Shown here: one piece after another, positions 26,059-36,748 of the stretch
Position numbering within the stretch: the first letter of the stretch is position 1
How the letters are laid out: each line of letters opens with the position of its first letter
Notes under the pieces: generated by a model
The model's input: only the letters and a program-made list of their open reading frames with translations
Database searches by the model: none
What the model was told of the DNA's origin: nothing
Made by a program: the position numbers and the translations under genes
NCBI RefSeq assembly: GCF_020991085.1
Contig: NZ_CP087719.1
Span: 1,116,001-1,180,000, forward strand
Source: Roseomonas sp. OT10
GTDB lineage: Bacteria; Pseudomonadota; Alphaproteobacteria; Acetobacterales; Acetobacteraceae
Length of the DNA: 64,000 nt
Reading direction: 5' to 3'

Positions 26059-26565
26059 ATGCCGGATGCCCCTGCCGCCATTGCCGAGATCGAGCGCGAG
26101 CATCCGGTGCAGCGGCGCATCTGGGCCGTCTCCCGCCTCGCCTGGTGGGGGATGGGGGCGGTGCTGGCGCTGGCCGGGCTGGGCCTCTTCGGCGACGGCC
26201 CCCTGGCCGAGCGGGAGGTGCAGGCGGGCGGCATCCGCCTGACCTACGACCGCTTCCAGCGCGCCGACGCCACGACGGCGGTGGAGATCGCGCTGCCGGC
26301 GGGGACGGCACGCGAGGTGCCGCTCTGCCTGGACCACGCCTTCCTCGACGAATGGCGGCTGATGCGGGCGGAGCCGGCGGCGGCGCGGGAGGAGGCGGGG
26401 CCGGACGGCCTCTGCCTCACCCTGCTGCGGGCGGAGGATGCGGCCGGGGCGCCGCTGCGCCTGCGCCTCTGGGTGCAGCCGCGCCTGCCGCGGCTCAGCG
26501 CCGAAGGGCACCTGCGCGTCGCCGGCGGCCCGCCGCTGCCGCTCGCGGCGGTGGTCTTCCCATGA
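26059..26565 (+). CDS. Hypothetical single-pass membrane protein
   Basis: Protein of 168 residues without a recognised family. A cytosolic N-terminus of about 24 residues precedes one membrane helix (about 27-47, WWGMGAVLALAGLGLFG) and a periplasmic domain of roughly 115 residues that looks beta-rich, with short strands such as GGIRLTYDRF and RLRLWVQPRL. The stop overlaps the start of the DUF421 gene (ATGA), so the two are coupled and probably work together at the membrane. No clear ribosome site precedes the ATG. Confidence 0.78.
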   Translation: MPDAPAAIAEIEREHPVQRRIWAVSRLAWWGMGAVLALAGLGLFGDGPLAEREVQAGGIRLTYDRFQRADATTAVEIALPAGTAREVPLCLDHAFLDEWRLMRAEPAAAREEAGPDGLCLTLLRAEDAAGAPLRLRLWVQPRLPRLSAEGHLRVAGGPPLPLAAVVFP

Positions 26566-27037
26566 TCGAGACGGTGCTGCGCGCCGCCCTGACCTGGGCC
26601 GGGCTGATGGTGCTGCTGCGGCTCTCCGGCCGCCGCACCCTGGGCGAGATGAGCCCGGCCGACTTCGTCGTGCTGCTCATCATCGGCGACATGGTGCAGC
26701 AGGGGCTGCTGGGCGACGATGCCAGCCTGACCAGCGGCTTCGTGGTGGTGACGACGCTGCTGCTGCTGACCGTGCTCTACGCCACGGCGAAGGCACGCTG
26801 GCCGGGGCTGACGCGGCCGATGGAGGGGGTGCCCACGGTGCTGGTGCGCGAGGGCGTGCCGGATCTGGGGCGGCTGCGCCGCTCGCGCGTCGCGCTGGAC
26901 GACGTGCTGGAGGCGGCGCGGCAGAACGGCATCGCGGAGCTGGGCGGGGTCCGCTGGGCGATCCTGGAGACCAGCGGCCGGATCAGCATCATCCCGCGCG
27001 CCAGCCCCCAGGAGGGCGAGCAGGCGGGCGAGACGAA

Positions 27038-27053
<16 letters not shown>
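26562..27053 (+). CDS. DUF421 (YetF-like) membrane protein
   Basis: Membrane protein of 163 residues with three helices in the first half and a small cytosolic domain after them. Family signs are LLRLSGRRTLGEMSPADFVVLLIIGD (about residues 18-43) and the later RSRVALDDVLEAARQNGI and AILETSGRISIIPR motifs. Relatives include Bacillus YetF and the SpoVA-linked proteins; the general function is unknown. It is coupled to the preceding membrane protein and its end overlaps the convergent livF by 16 bases. Confidence 0.92.
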
Positions 27054-27771
<718 letters not shown>

Positions 27772-27775
<4 letters not shown>

Positions 27776-28611
27776 GCCGCGGCCTCCGCGCCGGCGGCGT
27801 CCGGGTCGTCCTCGTCGCCCTCGCCGAGATAGGCGGCGATCACGGTCGGGTCGCGCCGCACGATGGCCGGCACGTCGTCCGCGATCTTCTTGCCGTATTC
27901 CAGCACCACCACCCGGTCGGAGATCCGCATCACCACGCCCATGTCGTGCTCGATCAGCAGGACGGAGCAGCCGGTGTCGCAGATGCGGCGGATCAGCGCG
28001 CCGAGCTGCTCGCTCTCGCGCGGGTTCAGCCCCGCCGCCGGCTCGTCCAGGCAGAGCAGGGAGGGGCCGTGCGGCGCGTTGCTGCACATGGCGCGCGCGA
28101 TCTCCAGCCGCCGCTGGTCGCCATAGGGCAGGGCGCCGGCCGGGTCGTCGGCGCGGTCGGTCAGCCCCGTCTCCTCCAGCCAGCGCAGGGCGCGGCCGAT
28201 CGCGGCGCGCTCGGCGGCCGGGTAGCCGGAGAGGCCCAGCACCGCGCCGATGCCGAAGCCCGTCGCCCGCATCAGCGCGTTGTGCTGGGCGACGAGCAGG
28301 TTCTCCAGCACCGTCATGCCGGCGAAGAGGCGGATGTTCTGGAAGGTGCGCGCCACGCCCGCCTGGGCGATGCGGTGGCCGGCGAGGTCGTGCAGCCCCG
28401 CCTCGCCGTGCGGCCCGTGCAGGCGGATGGTGCCGGAGGTGGGGCGGTAGAAGCCGGTGATGCAGTTGAACATCGTCGTCTTGCCGGCGCCGTTGGGACC
28501 GATCACCGCGGTGATCTCGCCCCTGGCGGCGGCGAAGGAGACGGCGTTGACGGCGGTGAGGCCGCCGAAGCGCATGGTCAGCGAGTCGACGGTGAGGATG
28601 GGATCGCGCAT
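27772..28611 (-). CDS. livG: Branched-chain amino-acid-type ABC ATPase, LivG-like
   Basis: First ATPase of the Liv importer, 279 residues. It has Walker A (GPNGAGKTT), the Q-loop region VARTFQNIRLFAGMTVLENLL, the signature YGDQRRLEIARAM, Walker B LLCLDEPAAGLNP and the LivG C-terminal IAAYLGEG. The ATG at 28611 has GGAGG eight bases upstream; an ATG 15 bases earlier overlaps the livM stop but has a poor site. A short acidic Ala-rich tail follows the conserved end. Confidence 0.95.
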
Positions 28612-28625
28612 CGGCCGTGCCTCCA

Positions 28626-30095
28626 TCACCCGTGGCCCTGGCTGACGAGGTCGGAGGAGATCGCCCGCGCCTTGCCGAGCGAGACGGTGGGCGTGCGGGT
28701 GGAGACGAGGCCGCGCGGCTTCCACACCATGATGACGACCATGGCCGCGCCGAAGACCAGCATCCGCCATTCCTGCAGGTCGCGGAACACCTCGAAGCCG
28801 CCGATCATCACCAGCGCCGCGATCGCGACGCCGAGCTGCGACCCCAGCCCGCCGAGGACGACGATGGCCAGGATGATGGCGCTCTCGATGAAGGTGAAGC
28901 TTTCCGGGCTGATGAAGGCCTGGCGGGTGGCGAAGAAGGCCCCGGCGAAGCCGCCGAACATGGCGCCGATGGCGAAGGCGGTGAGCTTGGTGTTGGTGAT
29001 GTTGATGCCCAGCGCGCGGGCGGCGACCTCGTCCTCGCGCAGCGCCTCCCAGGCGCGGCCGAGCGGCTGGCGGCGCAGGCGCAGCGTGACCCAGTTGGTC
29101 AGCAGGGCGAGCGCCAGGATGACGTAGTAGAGGAACACCACCCGATGCGTCGGCGAGGGCTCCAGCCCGAAGAAGCCGGCGAAGGTGTCCGGCCCGCCGG
29201 AGGCCGCGAAGGACAGGCCGAAGAAGGTCGGGCGCGGGATGCCGGAGATGCCGTTCGGCCCGCCGGTCAGCGAGACCCAGTTCAGCAGGACGACGCGGAT
29301 GATCTCGCCGAAGGCGAGCGTCACGATGGCCAGGTAGTCGCCGCGCAGCCGCAGCACGGGAAAGCCCAGCAGCACGCCCCAGAAGGCGGCGAGGATGCCG
29401 GCCAGCGGCAGGCAGACCCAGAAGGACAGGCCGAAATTCTGCGCCAGCAGCGCGTAGGAATAGGCGCCGACGGCGTAGAAGGCGACGTAGCCGAGATCGA
29501 GGAGCCCGGCGAGGCCGACCACGATGTTCAGCCCCCAGCCGAGCATCACGTAGGTCAGCACCAGCACGCCGAGATCCAGCTCGTAGCGCCCCGTGCCGGG
29601 GATGACGGGCAGCGCCACGGCCAGCAGCAGCAGGGCCGGCGCGACCACCTTCGGCAGCCAGGCGGGCGGGCGGAAGGCGCGGGAGCGGGCCAGCGCCGCC
29701 GGCCGCCGCCTTTGCCACAGGGCGAGGAGCAGCCGCCCGGCGAAGGCCAGCGCCACCAGCACCGCGACATCGGCCCAGCGCGTGCGCAGGATGAGGCTGC
29801 CGCCCGTGCCGACATCGGTGCGCAGCCCGACCAGCGGGACGAACAGCCCGGCCGCGACCAACGCGGCGAGCCCTGCCTCCTTCAGCGCGCCGGGCAGGTC
29901 GAGCGCGCGTGGCGGCGACGGCGGCGGCACGGGGGCCGGGGCGGGGCGGGGGATGCCGCCGGCCTCGCCGGGGGAGGGGACGCCGTCCGAGAGGTGGCCG
30001 GCGCCGCCGGGATGGGTGATGCCGCCGGACGGATCGGAGGAATCCGTGCCGCCGCCGCCCGACTGGTCGCCGGCGGGGGGAATGGCGCCGCTCAT
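28626..30095 (-). CDS. livM: Branched-chain amino-acid-type ABC permease, LivM-like
   Basis: Inner-membrane permease, 489 residues, much longer than the usual 320-420. The extra length is an N-terminal tail of about 70 residues, rich in Gly, Pro and Ser, plus two added hydrophobic segments before the conserved part. The LivM core begins about residue 170 ([25 protein letters not shown]) and holds the [20 protein letters not shown] loop that contacts the ATPases. It overlaps the livH stop by four bases. Confidence 0.94.
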   Translation of the reverse strand: MSGAIPPAGDQSGGGGTDSSDPSGGITHPGGAGHLSDGVPSPGEAGGIPRPAPAPVPPPSPPRALDLPGALKEAGLAALVAAGLFVPLVGLRTDVGTGGSLILRTRWADVAVLVALAFAGRLLLALWQRRRPAALARSRAFRPPAWLPKVVAPALLLLAVALPVIPGTGRYELDLGVLVLTYVMLGWGLNIVVGLAGLLDLGYVAFYAVGAYSYALLAQNFGLSFWVCLPLAGILAAFWGVLLGFPVLRLRGDYLAIVTLAFGEIIRVVLLNWVSLTGGPNGISGIPRPTFFGLSFAASGGPDTFAGFFGLEPSPTHRVVFLYYVILALALLTNWVTLRLRRQPLGRAWEALREDEVAARALGINITNTKLTAFAIGAMFGGFAGAFFATRQAFISPESFTFIESAIILAIVVLGGLGSQLGVAIAALVMIGGFEVFRDLQEWRMLVFGAAMVVIMVWKPRGLVSTRTPTVSLGKARAISSDLVSQGHG

Positions 30096-31009
30096 ACCTT
30101 CTCCACCTCCTGCCGGCCGAGCAGGCCGGTAGGCAGAAAGATCAGAGTCAGGATCAGGATCGAGAAGGCCGCGACGTCCTTGTACTGGACGGAGAAGTAG
30201 GCGCTCCAGAAGGTCTCGATCAGCCCGATCAGCAGCCCCCCCAGCACCGCCCCGGGCAGCGAGCCGATGCCCCCCAGCACGGCGGCGGTGAAGGCCTTCA
30301 CCCCGGCGAGGAAGCCGATGTAGAAGTCGATGACGCCGTAGCGGATCAGGTACATCCCCCCCGCCACCGCCGCCAGCGAGGCGCCGATGACGAAGGCGAG
30401 GCTGATGGTGCGGTCCGTGTCCACGCCGAGCAGCGAGGCCATCTTGCGGTCCTGCTCCACCGCCCGCATCGCGCGACCCAGCGGCGTGCGGGTGACCAGG
30501 ATGGTGAAGGCCGCGAGCACGGCGAGCGTGACCACCACGATGACGAGCTGGATCCAGGAGAGCTGCACCGCGAAGCCGTCCTGCTCGAAGATCGTGACGC
30601 CGCCCGGGACCAGCGGGTTCAGCGGCTTCACCCGCGCGCCCTGGCTGACCTGCACGAAGTTCTGCAGCACGATGGACATGCCGATCGCCGAGATCAGCGG
30701 CGCCAGGCGGAAGGAGCCGCGCAGCGGCCGGTAGGCGAGGCGCTCCACCGTCCAGCCGTAGAGGCCGGTGACCGCCATGGAGAGCAGCAGCGCCAGCAGG
30801 ATCGCAGCCGATCCGTCGAACCATCCGCCGCCGCCCACCAGCAGCAGCACCGCGATCAGCATGGAGAAGGCGCCGATCATGAAGATGTCGCCATGGGCGA
30901 AGTTGATCATGCCGACGATGCCGTAGACCATCGTGTAGCCGACGGCGATCAGTCCGTAGATCATCCCCAGCGAGATGCCGTTGATGAGCTGCTGCAGGGC
31001 ATAGGCCAA
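30092..31009 (-). CDS. livH: Branched-chain amino-acid-type ABC permease, LivH-like
   Basis: Inner-membrane permease, 305 residues, with about eight helices. Characteristic LivH text appears at the start ([39 protein letters not shown]) and in the [19 protein letters not shown] coupling loop. No ATG lies in frame before the conserved start; TTG at 31009 is the best start and follows a GGGGGTG site, giving the usual LAYALQQ beginning. First gene of the livHMGF run. Confidence 0.93.
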   Translation of the reverse strand: MAYALQQLINGISLGMIYGLIAVGYTMVYGIVGMINFAHGDIFMIGAFSMLIAVLLLVGGGGWFDGSAAILLALLLSMAVTGLYGWTVERLAYRPLRGSFRLAPLISAIGMSIVLQNFVQVSQGARVKPLNPLVPGGVTIFEQDGFAVQLSWIQLVIVVVTLAVLAAFTILVTRTPLGRAMRAVEQDRKMASLLGVDTDRTISLAFVIGASLAAVAGGMYLIRYGVIDFYIGFLAGVKAFTAAVLGGIGSLPGAVLGGLLIGLIETFWSAYFSVQYKDVAAFSILILTLIFLPTGLLGRQEVEKV

Positions 31010-31136
31010 GCGCGCACCCCCATGGATTTCGAAGCCGCCCGCGCCCGGGCCGTTGATTCGCCGGGCGTTCCTGGCAAACGCTACGCCAGCCGCCGCCCGC
31101 GCACCATCGTCCTGGCCGTCGCGGTTTCGTGGGCCG

Positions 31137-32126
31137 TCACGCCCCGCGTGGTGCCGCCGCCCGCTCCAGCCGGTCGTTGATCGCCGCCCCCAGCCCCGCC
31201 GCCGGCACCGGCATCGCCGCGATTCCGCGCAGCCCGCGCCGCGCCCCCTCGGCATCCAGCGCCCGCAGCCCGGCGAAGAGCCGCGCCGCCGCTTCGACCG
31301 GGTCGCTCGTTTCCGACAGGTTCCACACTGCCCCGGCCCCGGACAGCGGGGTTCCGAAGGCCAGCAGCGCCTCCTCCGCCCCCACCGCCGTCGCGTTCAG
31401 CCGCACCGGCAGGCGCGGCGCGTAGTGGGAGAGCAGCATCCCCGGCGAGCGCAGGCTGCGCACCGCCGCCGCCGCGGCGAGGGGCAGGGGGCGCCCCACC
31501 GGGCCGATCAGCGCCTCGATGGCCTCCACCGGCACGCCGCCCGGCCGCAGCAGCACCGCGCCGGGGCCGCTGAGGTCCAGCACGCTGCTCTCCACGCCCA
31601 CGGCGCAGGGACCGCCATCCAGCACCGCCGCGATCCGCCCGCCCAGCCCCTCCAGCACGTGCTCCGCCGTGGTGGGCGAGACCTCGCCCGAGCGGTTGGC
31701 CGAAGGCGCCGCCACCGGCGTCCCCGCCGCGCGCAGCAGCGCCTGGGCCAGCGGATGCGCCGGCACGCGCACCGCCAGCGTGTCCAGCCCTGCCCCGGCC
31801 AGCAGGTCGATGCGCGACTGCGCCCGGCGCGGCAGCACCAGGGTCAGCGGCCCGGGCCAGAAGCGCGCGGCCAGGGTGCGGGCGCGGTCGTCCGGCACCA
31901 CTTCCGCGAAGGCCAGCTCCGCCTCCGGCAGGTGGCAGATCAGCGGGTTGAAGTGCGGCCGGCCCTTGGCGGCGAAGATCCCCGCCACCGCCCGCCCGTT
32001 CCGGGCGTCGCCGCCCAGCCCGTAGACCGTCTCCGTGGGGAAGGCGACCAACTCCCCCGCGCGCAGCAGGGCCGCGGCCTCCCCGGTCGCCTCAGGCGGC
32101 AGCCGCCGCGTCGCCGTCGCGCTCAC
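31137..32126 (-). CDS. L-threonylcarbamoyladenylate synthase, Sua5/TsaC type
   Basis: Makes threonylcarbamoyl-AMP for the t6A37 modification of tRNAs that read ANN codons. At 329 residues it is the long Sua5 form: the YrdC domain (about 1-200, with FPTETVYGLGGDA, FAAKGRPHFNPLICHL and the SANRSGEVSPTTAEHV segment) is followed by the Sua5 C-terminal domain (from about 230, SPGMLLSHYAPRLPVRL). The GTG start overlaps the cysQ stop by four bases. Essential in most bacteria. Confidence 0.94.
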   Translation of the reverse strand: MSATATRRLPPEATGEAAALLRAGELVAFPTETVYGLGGDARNGRAVAGIFAAKGRPHFNPLICHLPEAELAFAEVVPDDRARTLAARFWPGPLTLVLPRRAQSRIDLLAGAGLDTLAVRVPAHPLAQALLRAAGTPVAAPSANRSGEVSPTTAEHVLEGLGGRIAAVLDGGPCAVGVESSVLDLSGPGAVLLRPGGVPVEAIEALIGPVGRPLPLAAAAAVRSLRSPGMLLSHYAPRLPVRLNATAVGAEEALLAFGTPLSGAGAVWNLSETSDPVEAAARLFAGLRALDAEGARRGLRGIAAMPVPAAGLGAAINDRLERAAAPRGA

Positions 32127-32956
32127 CGCCCGGCGGCGTGCAGCCGGTCGAGCACCAGCGCGTCCGGTCCGGGCGCGGCCCGGCCCCAGGCCACGAAGGC
32201 CCCGTTCTCGAAGCCCGGCTTGCCGTAGCGCAGCGGCTGCCCGGCGGCGTCCAGCAGCCGCCCGCCCGCCGCCTCCAGCAGCGCCTGTCCGGCGGCGGTG
32301 TCCCATTCCATGGTGCGGCCGAAGCGCGGGTAGAGGTCGGCGGCGCCTTCCGCGAGGCGGCAGAACTTCACCGCCGAGCCGCAGTTCACCACCTCGGCCA
32401 CCGTCCAGCCCTCCAGGAAGGGGGCGAGGCGCGGGTCGCCCATGGAATGGCGGCTGAACATCACCGTCAGCCCCTCGGCCGGCGGCACCCGCGCGGCGAT
32501 GGCGCGGCGGCCGGCGGCATCCTCCTTCCAGGCGGTGCCCCCCGCGGCATCGCCGGTGGCGACGAGGCCGCCGAAGACCTCGCCGGTGGGGGGGATGGCG
32601 ACGGCGCCCAGCACGGGCCGGTCGCCCTCCACCAGCCCGATGCAGACGGCGAAGCTGTCCCGCCCGGCGGCGAATTCACGGGTGCCGTCCAGCGGATCGA
32701 CCAGCCAGTAGCGGTGGGCCAGGCGGGTCACCACCCCGGCGCAGACCTCCTCCTCCGCCACCACCGGGATGTCGGGGGTGGCGGCGCGCAGCCCCTCGAC
32801 GATCAGCGCCTCGGCCACGCGGTCGGCCTCCGTCACCGGGGAGGCATCGGACTTGCGCTCCACCGCGAAGCCGGCGGCGCGGATGGCGTTGATGGCGTCG
32901 GCGGCCCGCCGGGCGAGGCTGGCGGCGAGCTCCAGCAGTTCAGGATCGGTCATCAC
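32123..32956 (-). CDS. cysQ: 3'(2'),5'-bisphosphate nucleotidase CysQ
   Basis: Inositol-monophosphatase-fold enzyme, 277 residues, that removes the 3'-phosphate of PAP to give AMP, relieving inhibition in sulfur assimilation. Metal motifs are PVVAEEE (64-70), the DPLDGTREF signature (Asp87 to Phe95) and WDTAAGQALLEAAGG near the end. The pattern RDSFAVCIGLVEGDRPVLGAV is typical of CysQ. Two Met codons open the frame (32956 and 32953). It is divergent from the first aminopeptidase gene, 138 bases away. Confidence 0.93.
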   Translation of the reverse strand: MMTDPELLELAASLARRAADAINAIRAAGFAVERKSDASPVTEADRVAEALIVEGLRAATPDIPVVAEEEVCAGVVTRLAHRYWLVDPLDGTREFAAGRDSFAVCIGLVEGDRPVLGAVAIPPTGEVFGGLVATGDAAGGTAWKEDAAGRRAIAARVPPAEGLTVMFSRHSMGDPRLAPFLEGWTVAEVVNCGSAVKFCRLAEGAADLYPRFGRTMEWDTAAGQALLEAAGGRLLDAAGQPLRYGKPGFENGAFVAWGRAAPGPDALVLDRLHAAGR

Positions 32957-33094
32957 GCCCAGAGGGATAGCCCGGCCGGCGGGCGGCAGGCCATGGGGGT
33001 TTCACGTCCGCCCCCTCCTTCCCTGCCGCCGTCACCCTGGCCAGCCTTCGCCCGGGTGCTTAAGGATGCGCCCATCGCGTCGCCGAAAGCACGG

Positions 33095-34783
33095 ATGCCC
33101 AGCATGCTCGATATCGCCTTCGCCAAGCCCGTCCTCCCCGAAAGCGGCGGCCTCGCCCTGCTCCTGGCGGAGGAGGATCTGGGCGAGGGGGCCTGGCACG
33201 AGTGGGACCGCGCCCTGGGCGGGGCCGTCGCCCGGGGCATCGCGGCCGCCGAGTTCAAGGCGCGCAAGGGGGCCACCGTCACCCTGCTCGCCCCCGGCCA
33301 CGGGCTGAGCCGCATCGTCCTGGTCGGGCTGGGCAAGCGCGCCGAGCTGAACGCGCCGGGCATCGAGGCGGCGGGCGGCGCCGCCGCGGCGGCGCTCGCG
33401 GCCGAGGGCATCGCGGCGCTGGACGCCCGGGCGGTGGGCGGCTGGGCTGGCGGGGCGGGGGATGCGGCGCTGGGCGCCACGCTGCGGATGTACCGCTTCG
33501 ACAAGTACCGCACGACCGAGAAGGCCGAGGACAGGCCGCGCCTGACCGCGCTGAAGGTCCTGTGCGACGACCCGGGCACGGCGAAGGAGGGCTGGGCCGC
33601 GCGCCGGGCGGTGGCGGAGGGCGTCTTCCTCGCGCGCGACCTGTCGAGCGAGCCGCCCAACGTCCTCTACCCCGAGGAGTTCGCCGACCGGCTGGAGAAG
33701 CTGGAGAAGCTCGGCGTCGACGTGGAGGTGCTGGGCCCCAAGGACATGCGCAAGCTGGGCTTCGGCGCCCTGCTCGGCGTCGCCCAGGGCTCGGAGCGCG
33801 AGCCGCGCATGGTGGTGATGCGCTGGAACGGCACGGGGCAGAAGAAGGGCAGCCGCCCGCTGTGCTTCGTGGGCAAGGGCGTGACCTTCGACACGGGCGG
33901 CATCTCCATCAAGCCGGCGGGCGGGATGGAGGACATGAAGTGGGACATGGCCGGCGCCGGCACCGTCGCCGGGCTGATGGCCGCGCTCGCCGGGCGCAAG
34001 GCGAAGGCGGACGTGGTCGGGTTGGTCGGGCTGGTCGAGAACATGCCCTCCGGCACGGCGCAGCGGCCGGGCGACGTGGTGACCACCGCCTCCGGCCAGA
34101 CGGTGGAGGTGATCAACACCGACGCGGAGGGCCGGCTCGTCCTGGCCGACGTGCTCTGGTACGCCAAGAAGCGCTTCGACCCGGTCTTCATGGTGGATCT
34201 GGCGACGCTGACCGGCGCCATCATCGTGGCGCTGGGCAACGAGCATGCCGGGCTGTTCAGCAACGACGACGCCCTGGCGCAGCGCATCGAGGCCTCGGGC
34301 AAGGCGGTGGGCGAGCTGGTCTGGCGCATGCCGCTGGGCGAGGCCTACGACAAGCAGATCCGCTCCGACATCGCGGACATGAAGAACGTCGGCGGCCGCC
34401 CCGGCGGCTCCATCACCGCGGCGCAGTTCATCCAGCGCTTCGTGGATGGCTGCCCCTGGGCGCATCTCGACGTCGCCGGCACGGTGTGGAGCAGCAAGGA
34501 CCAGCCGACCACGCCCAAGGGCGCCACCGCCTGGGGCGTGCGCCTGCTCGACCGCCTGGTGGCCGAGCACCACGAGGGCCAGCCCGCCCCGCTGCCCCCG
34601 GTGCGACCGGCGGCGGAGCCCGAGGCCGCGGTCAGCGGCGCCGCCAGCTCTCCCGCCCTGCTCTCGGAGGGCGAGCCCGCCCCGGTGGTGACCGCCATGC
34701 CGGAGCCGGCGTCCGAGCCGGCGCCGGCCGTGGCGGGCGCCGCCCCCTCCCGCGCGCCGGTGCGGCGCCCGCGCAAGCGCTGA
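33095..34783 (+). CDS. pepA: Leucyl aminopeptidase (M17), copy 1
   Basis: Cytosolic two-metal aminopeptidase, 562 residues, that removes N-terminal residues from peptides. The M17 signature NTDAEGRLVL and the metal/active-site block GKGVTFDTGGISIKP are complete. After the normal end (VRLLDRLVAEHH, about residue 490) comes a tail of about 70 residues rich in Pro, Ala, Glu and Ser, ending in a basic cluster. The ATG at 33104 (MLDIAFA) is an alternative start. A second M17 gene follows immediately, so this is a tandem pair. Confidence 0.94.
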   Translation: MPSMLDIAFAKPVLPESGGLALLLAEEDLGEGAWHEWDRALGGAVARGIAAAEFKARKGATVTLLAPGHGLSRIVLVGLGKRAELNAPGIEAAGGAAAAALAAEGIAALDARAVGGWAGGAGDAALGATLRMYRFDKYRTTEKAEDRPRLTALKVLCDDPGTAKEGWAARRAVAEGVFLARDLSSEPPNVLYPEEFADRLEKLEKLGVDVEVLGPKDMRKLGFGALLGVAQGSEREPRMVVMRWNGTGQKKGSRPLCFVGKGVTFDTGGISIKPAGGMEDMKWDMAGAGTVAGLMAALAGRKAKADVVGLVGLVENMPSGTAQRPGDVVTTASGQTVEVINTDAEGRLVLADVLWYAKKRFDPVFMVDLATLTGAIIVALGNEHAGLFSNDDALAQRIEASGKAVGELVWRMPLGEAYDKQIRSDIADMKNVGGRPGGSITAAQFIQRFVDGCPWAHLDVAGTVWSSKDQPTTPKGATAWGVRLLDRLVAEHHEGQPAPLPPVRPAAEPEAAVSGAASSPALLSEGEPAPVVTAMPEPASEPAPAVAGAAPSRAPVRRPRKR

Positions 34784-34784
34784 C

Positions 34785-36281
34785 TTGGCCGGGCAGGGCG
34801 GCTTCCCCCTGGCGGCGGTGACGCAAGTCCGTCCTTGCCGCCAGCCGCAGCCCGGCGTGCCGTGCGCCCTGCCGCTCGGCCCCGGCGGCCCGGTGCCGGA
34901 GCCGTTGCGTGCCGCCGCTGCCGCGGATGGCTTCGCCGGCCGGGCCGGGCAGGTCGCCGGCCTGTCCGGGCCCGGGCCGGCCTGGCTGCTGGGCACGGGC
35001 GCCGATCCGGACTGGGAGGCGGTGGGTGGCGCGGCCGAGGCCCGGCGACGCGGGCTCGGCGCCGCCGCGCCGGAGCGGATGGCGATCGACGCGCGCGGCC
35101 TGTCCCCGGCCGCGGCGGCCGGACTCGCCGCCGGGGTGCTGCTGCGCGGCTGGACGCCGCCCGCCACCCGGCGCCCCGACCCCGAGGCGCCGTGCGCCCT
35201 GGCGCAGCTCGACCTGGTCGTGGACGACCCGCCCGCGGCGCTGGCCGCCTGGGAGCGGCTGGAACCCGGGGTGCGCGGTGCCCTCTACGCCCGCGACCTG
35301 GTGGCCGAGCCGGGCAACCGCCTGACCCCCCGCCGCTTCGCCGAACGGCTGGAGGCGCTCGCCGCCTTCGGGCTGGAGGTGGAGGTGTTCGGTCGCAAGC
35401 GGCTGGAGCGCGAGGGCTTCGGCGGGCTGCTCGCCGTCGGGCGCGGCGCGGCCGAGCCACCGCGCCTCGTCGTGCTGCGCTGGCGTGGCACGCAGGAGGA
35501 GGCGCCGGTCGTCTTCGTCGGCAAGGGCGTCACCTTCGACACGGGCGGCATCAGCATCAAGCCCGCCCAGGGGATGGAGGCGATGCGCGCCGACATGGCC
35601 GGCGCCGCCGCCTGCGCCGGGGCGATGCTGGCGCTGGCCCTGCGCGGCGGCACCCACCCGGCGGCGGCCGTGCTGGCGATCGCGGAGAACGCGACCGGCG
35701 CCGCCTCCTACCGTCCCTCCGACGTGCTGACGATGCATGGCGGTCGCACGGTGGAGGTGGTGGACACCGATGCGGAGGGGCGGCTGGTCCTGGCCGATGC
35801 GCTGGACTACGCCGCCACCGCGCTGCGCCCGCGCGCCCTGCTGGACCTGGCCACCCTGACCGGCAGCATCGTCACCGCGCTGGGCCACCACCGCGCCGGG
35901 ATCTTCGGCAATGACGAGGCGCTGATGGGTGCCGCCATCGGGGCGGGGGAGGCGGTGGGCGAGCCGCTCTGGCCCATGCCGATCGGCGAGCGGCACCGCG
36001 CCGACCTGGACAGCGCCATCGCCGACCTGCGCCACTGCCTGCCCGCCGGGGCCGGCGAGGGCTGGGGCGGGCGCTTCCTGCCCGATGCCTGCCACGCCGC
36101 CGCCTTCCTGCGCGCGTTCGTGGGGGACACGCCCTGGGCGCATCTGGACATCGCCGGGGTGGAGACGTGGGAGGAGGATTCGCCGCTGGGGCCGAAGGGG
36201 CCCTCCGGCTTCGGCGCCCGGCTGCTGGACCGGCTGATGGCGATGCGCTTCGAGGAGCGGGTGCGGCGCCGCCGTGGCTGA
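34785..36281 (+). CDS. Leucyl aminopeptidase family (M17) paralogue, copy 2
   Basis: Second M17 aminopeptidase, up to 498 residues, in tandem with copy 1 and separated by a single base from its stop if the TTG at 34785 is used; GTG at 34818 is another candidate and neither has a good ribosome site. Metal and catalytic motifs are intact (GKGVTFDTGGISIKP, VDTDAEGRLVLADAL). The N-terminal half is Ala/Gly-rich and clearly different from copy 1, so the two are old paralogues rather than a recent duplication; substrate range probably differs. The stop lies inside the start of holC. Confidence 0.92.
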   Translation: MAGQGGFPLAAVTQVRPCRQPQPGVPCALPLGPGGPVPEPLRAAAAADGFAGRAGQVAGLSGPGPAWLLGTGADPDWEAVGGAAEARRRGLGAAAPERMAIDARGLSPAAAAGLAAGVLLRGWTPPATRRPDPEAPCALAQLDLVVDDPPAALAAWERLEPGVRGALYARDLVAEPGNRLTPRRFAERLEALAAFGLEVEVFGRKRLEREGFGGLLAVGRGAAEPPRLVVLRWRGTQEEAPVVFVGKGVTFDTGGISIKPAQGMEAMRADMAGAAACAGAMLALALRGGTHPAAAVLAIAENATGAASYRPSDVLTMHGGRTVEVVDTDAEGRLVLADALDYAATALRPRALLDLATLTGSIVTALGHHRAGIFGNDEALMGAAIGAGEAVGEPLWPMPIGERHRADLDSAIADLRHCLPAGAGEGWGGRFLPDACHAAAFLRAFVGDTPWAHLDIAGVETWEEDSPLGPKGPSGFGARLLDRLMAMRFEERVRRRRG

Positions 36282-36729
36282 GATCGGCTTCTACCACCTG
36301 ACCCGGACGCCGCTGGAGCAGGCGCTGCCGCGGCTGCTCGGGCGCGTGCTGGACACGGGCGGGCGGGCGGTGGTGCTCTGCGCCGGGCCGGAGCGGCTGG
36401 CGGCGCTGGACGCCTCGCTCTGGCTCAGCCAGGACCCGGACTGGCTGCCGCACGGCACGCCGGCCGTGGGGAATGCCGACCTCCAGCCAATCTGGCTGAC
36501 CACGGCGGACGAGGCCCCCAACGGCGCGCGCTTCCTGGTCCTGGTGGACGGGGCGGAGAGCGCGCGGCTCGACGGCTATGACCGGGTGCTCGACCTGTTC
36601 GACGGCAACGACGCGACCGCCACGGCCGCCGCCCGCGACCGCTGGCGCCGGGCCAGGGCGGCCGGCCACGCGCTGACCTATTGGCAGCAGGGGCCGCGCG
36701 GCTGGGAGCGCAAGGGCGGGGAGGGGTGA
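36274..36729 (+). CDS. holC: DNA polymerase III subunit chi
   Basis: Clamp-loader accessory protein of 151 residues that binds single-strand DNA-binding protein and links it to the polymerase III holoenzyme. The N-terminus AEIGFYHLTRTPLEQALPRLL, the WLSQDPDWLPHG segment and the YDRVLDLFDGND segment are typical. GTG start, overlapping the aminopeptidase stop by eight bases; in many alphaproteobacteria holC follows pepA directly, so the context agrees. Confidence 0.94.
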   Translation: MAEIGFYHLTRTPLEQALPRLLGRVLDTGGRAVVLCAGPERLAALDASLWLSQDPDWLPHGTPAVGNADLQPIWLTTADEAPNGARFLVLVDGAESARLDGYDRVLDLFDGNDATATAAARDRWRRARAAGHALTYWQQGPRGWERKGGEG

Positions 36730-36748
36730 GCCCGCCCCGCCGGCCGCC

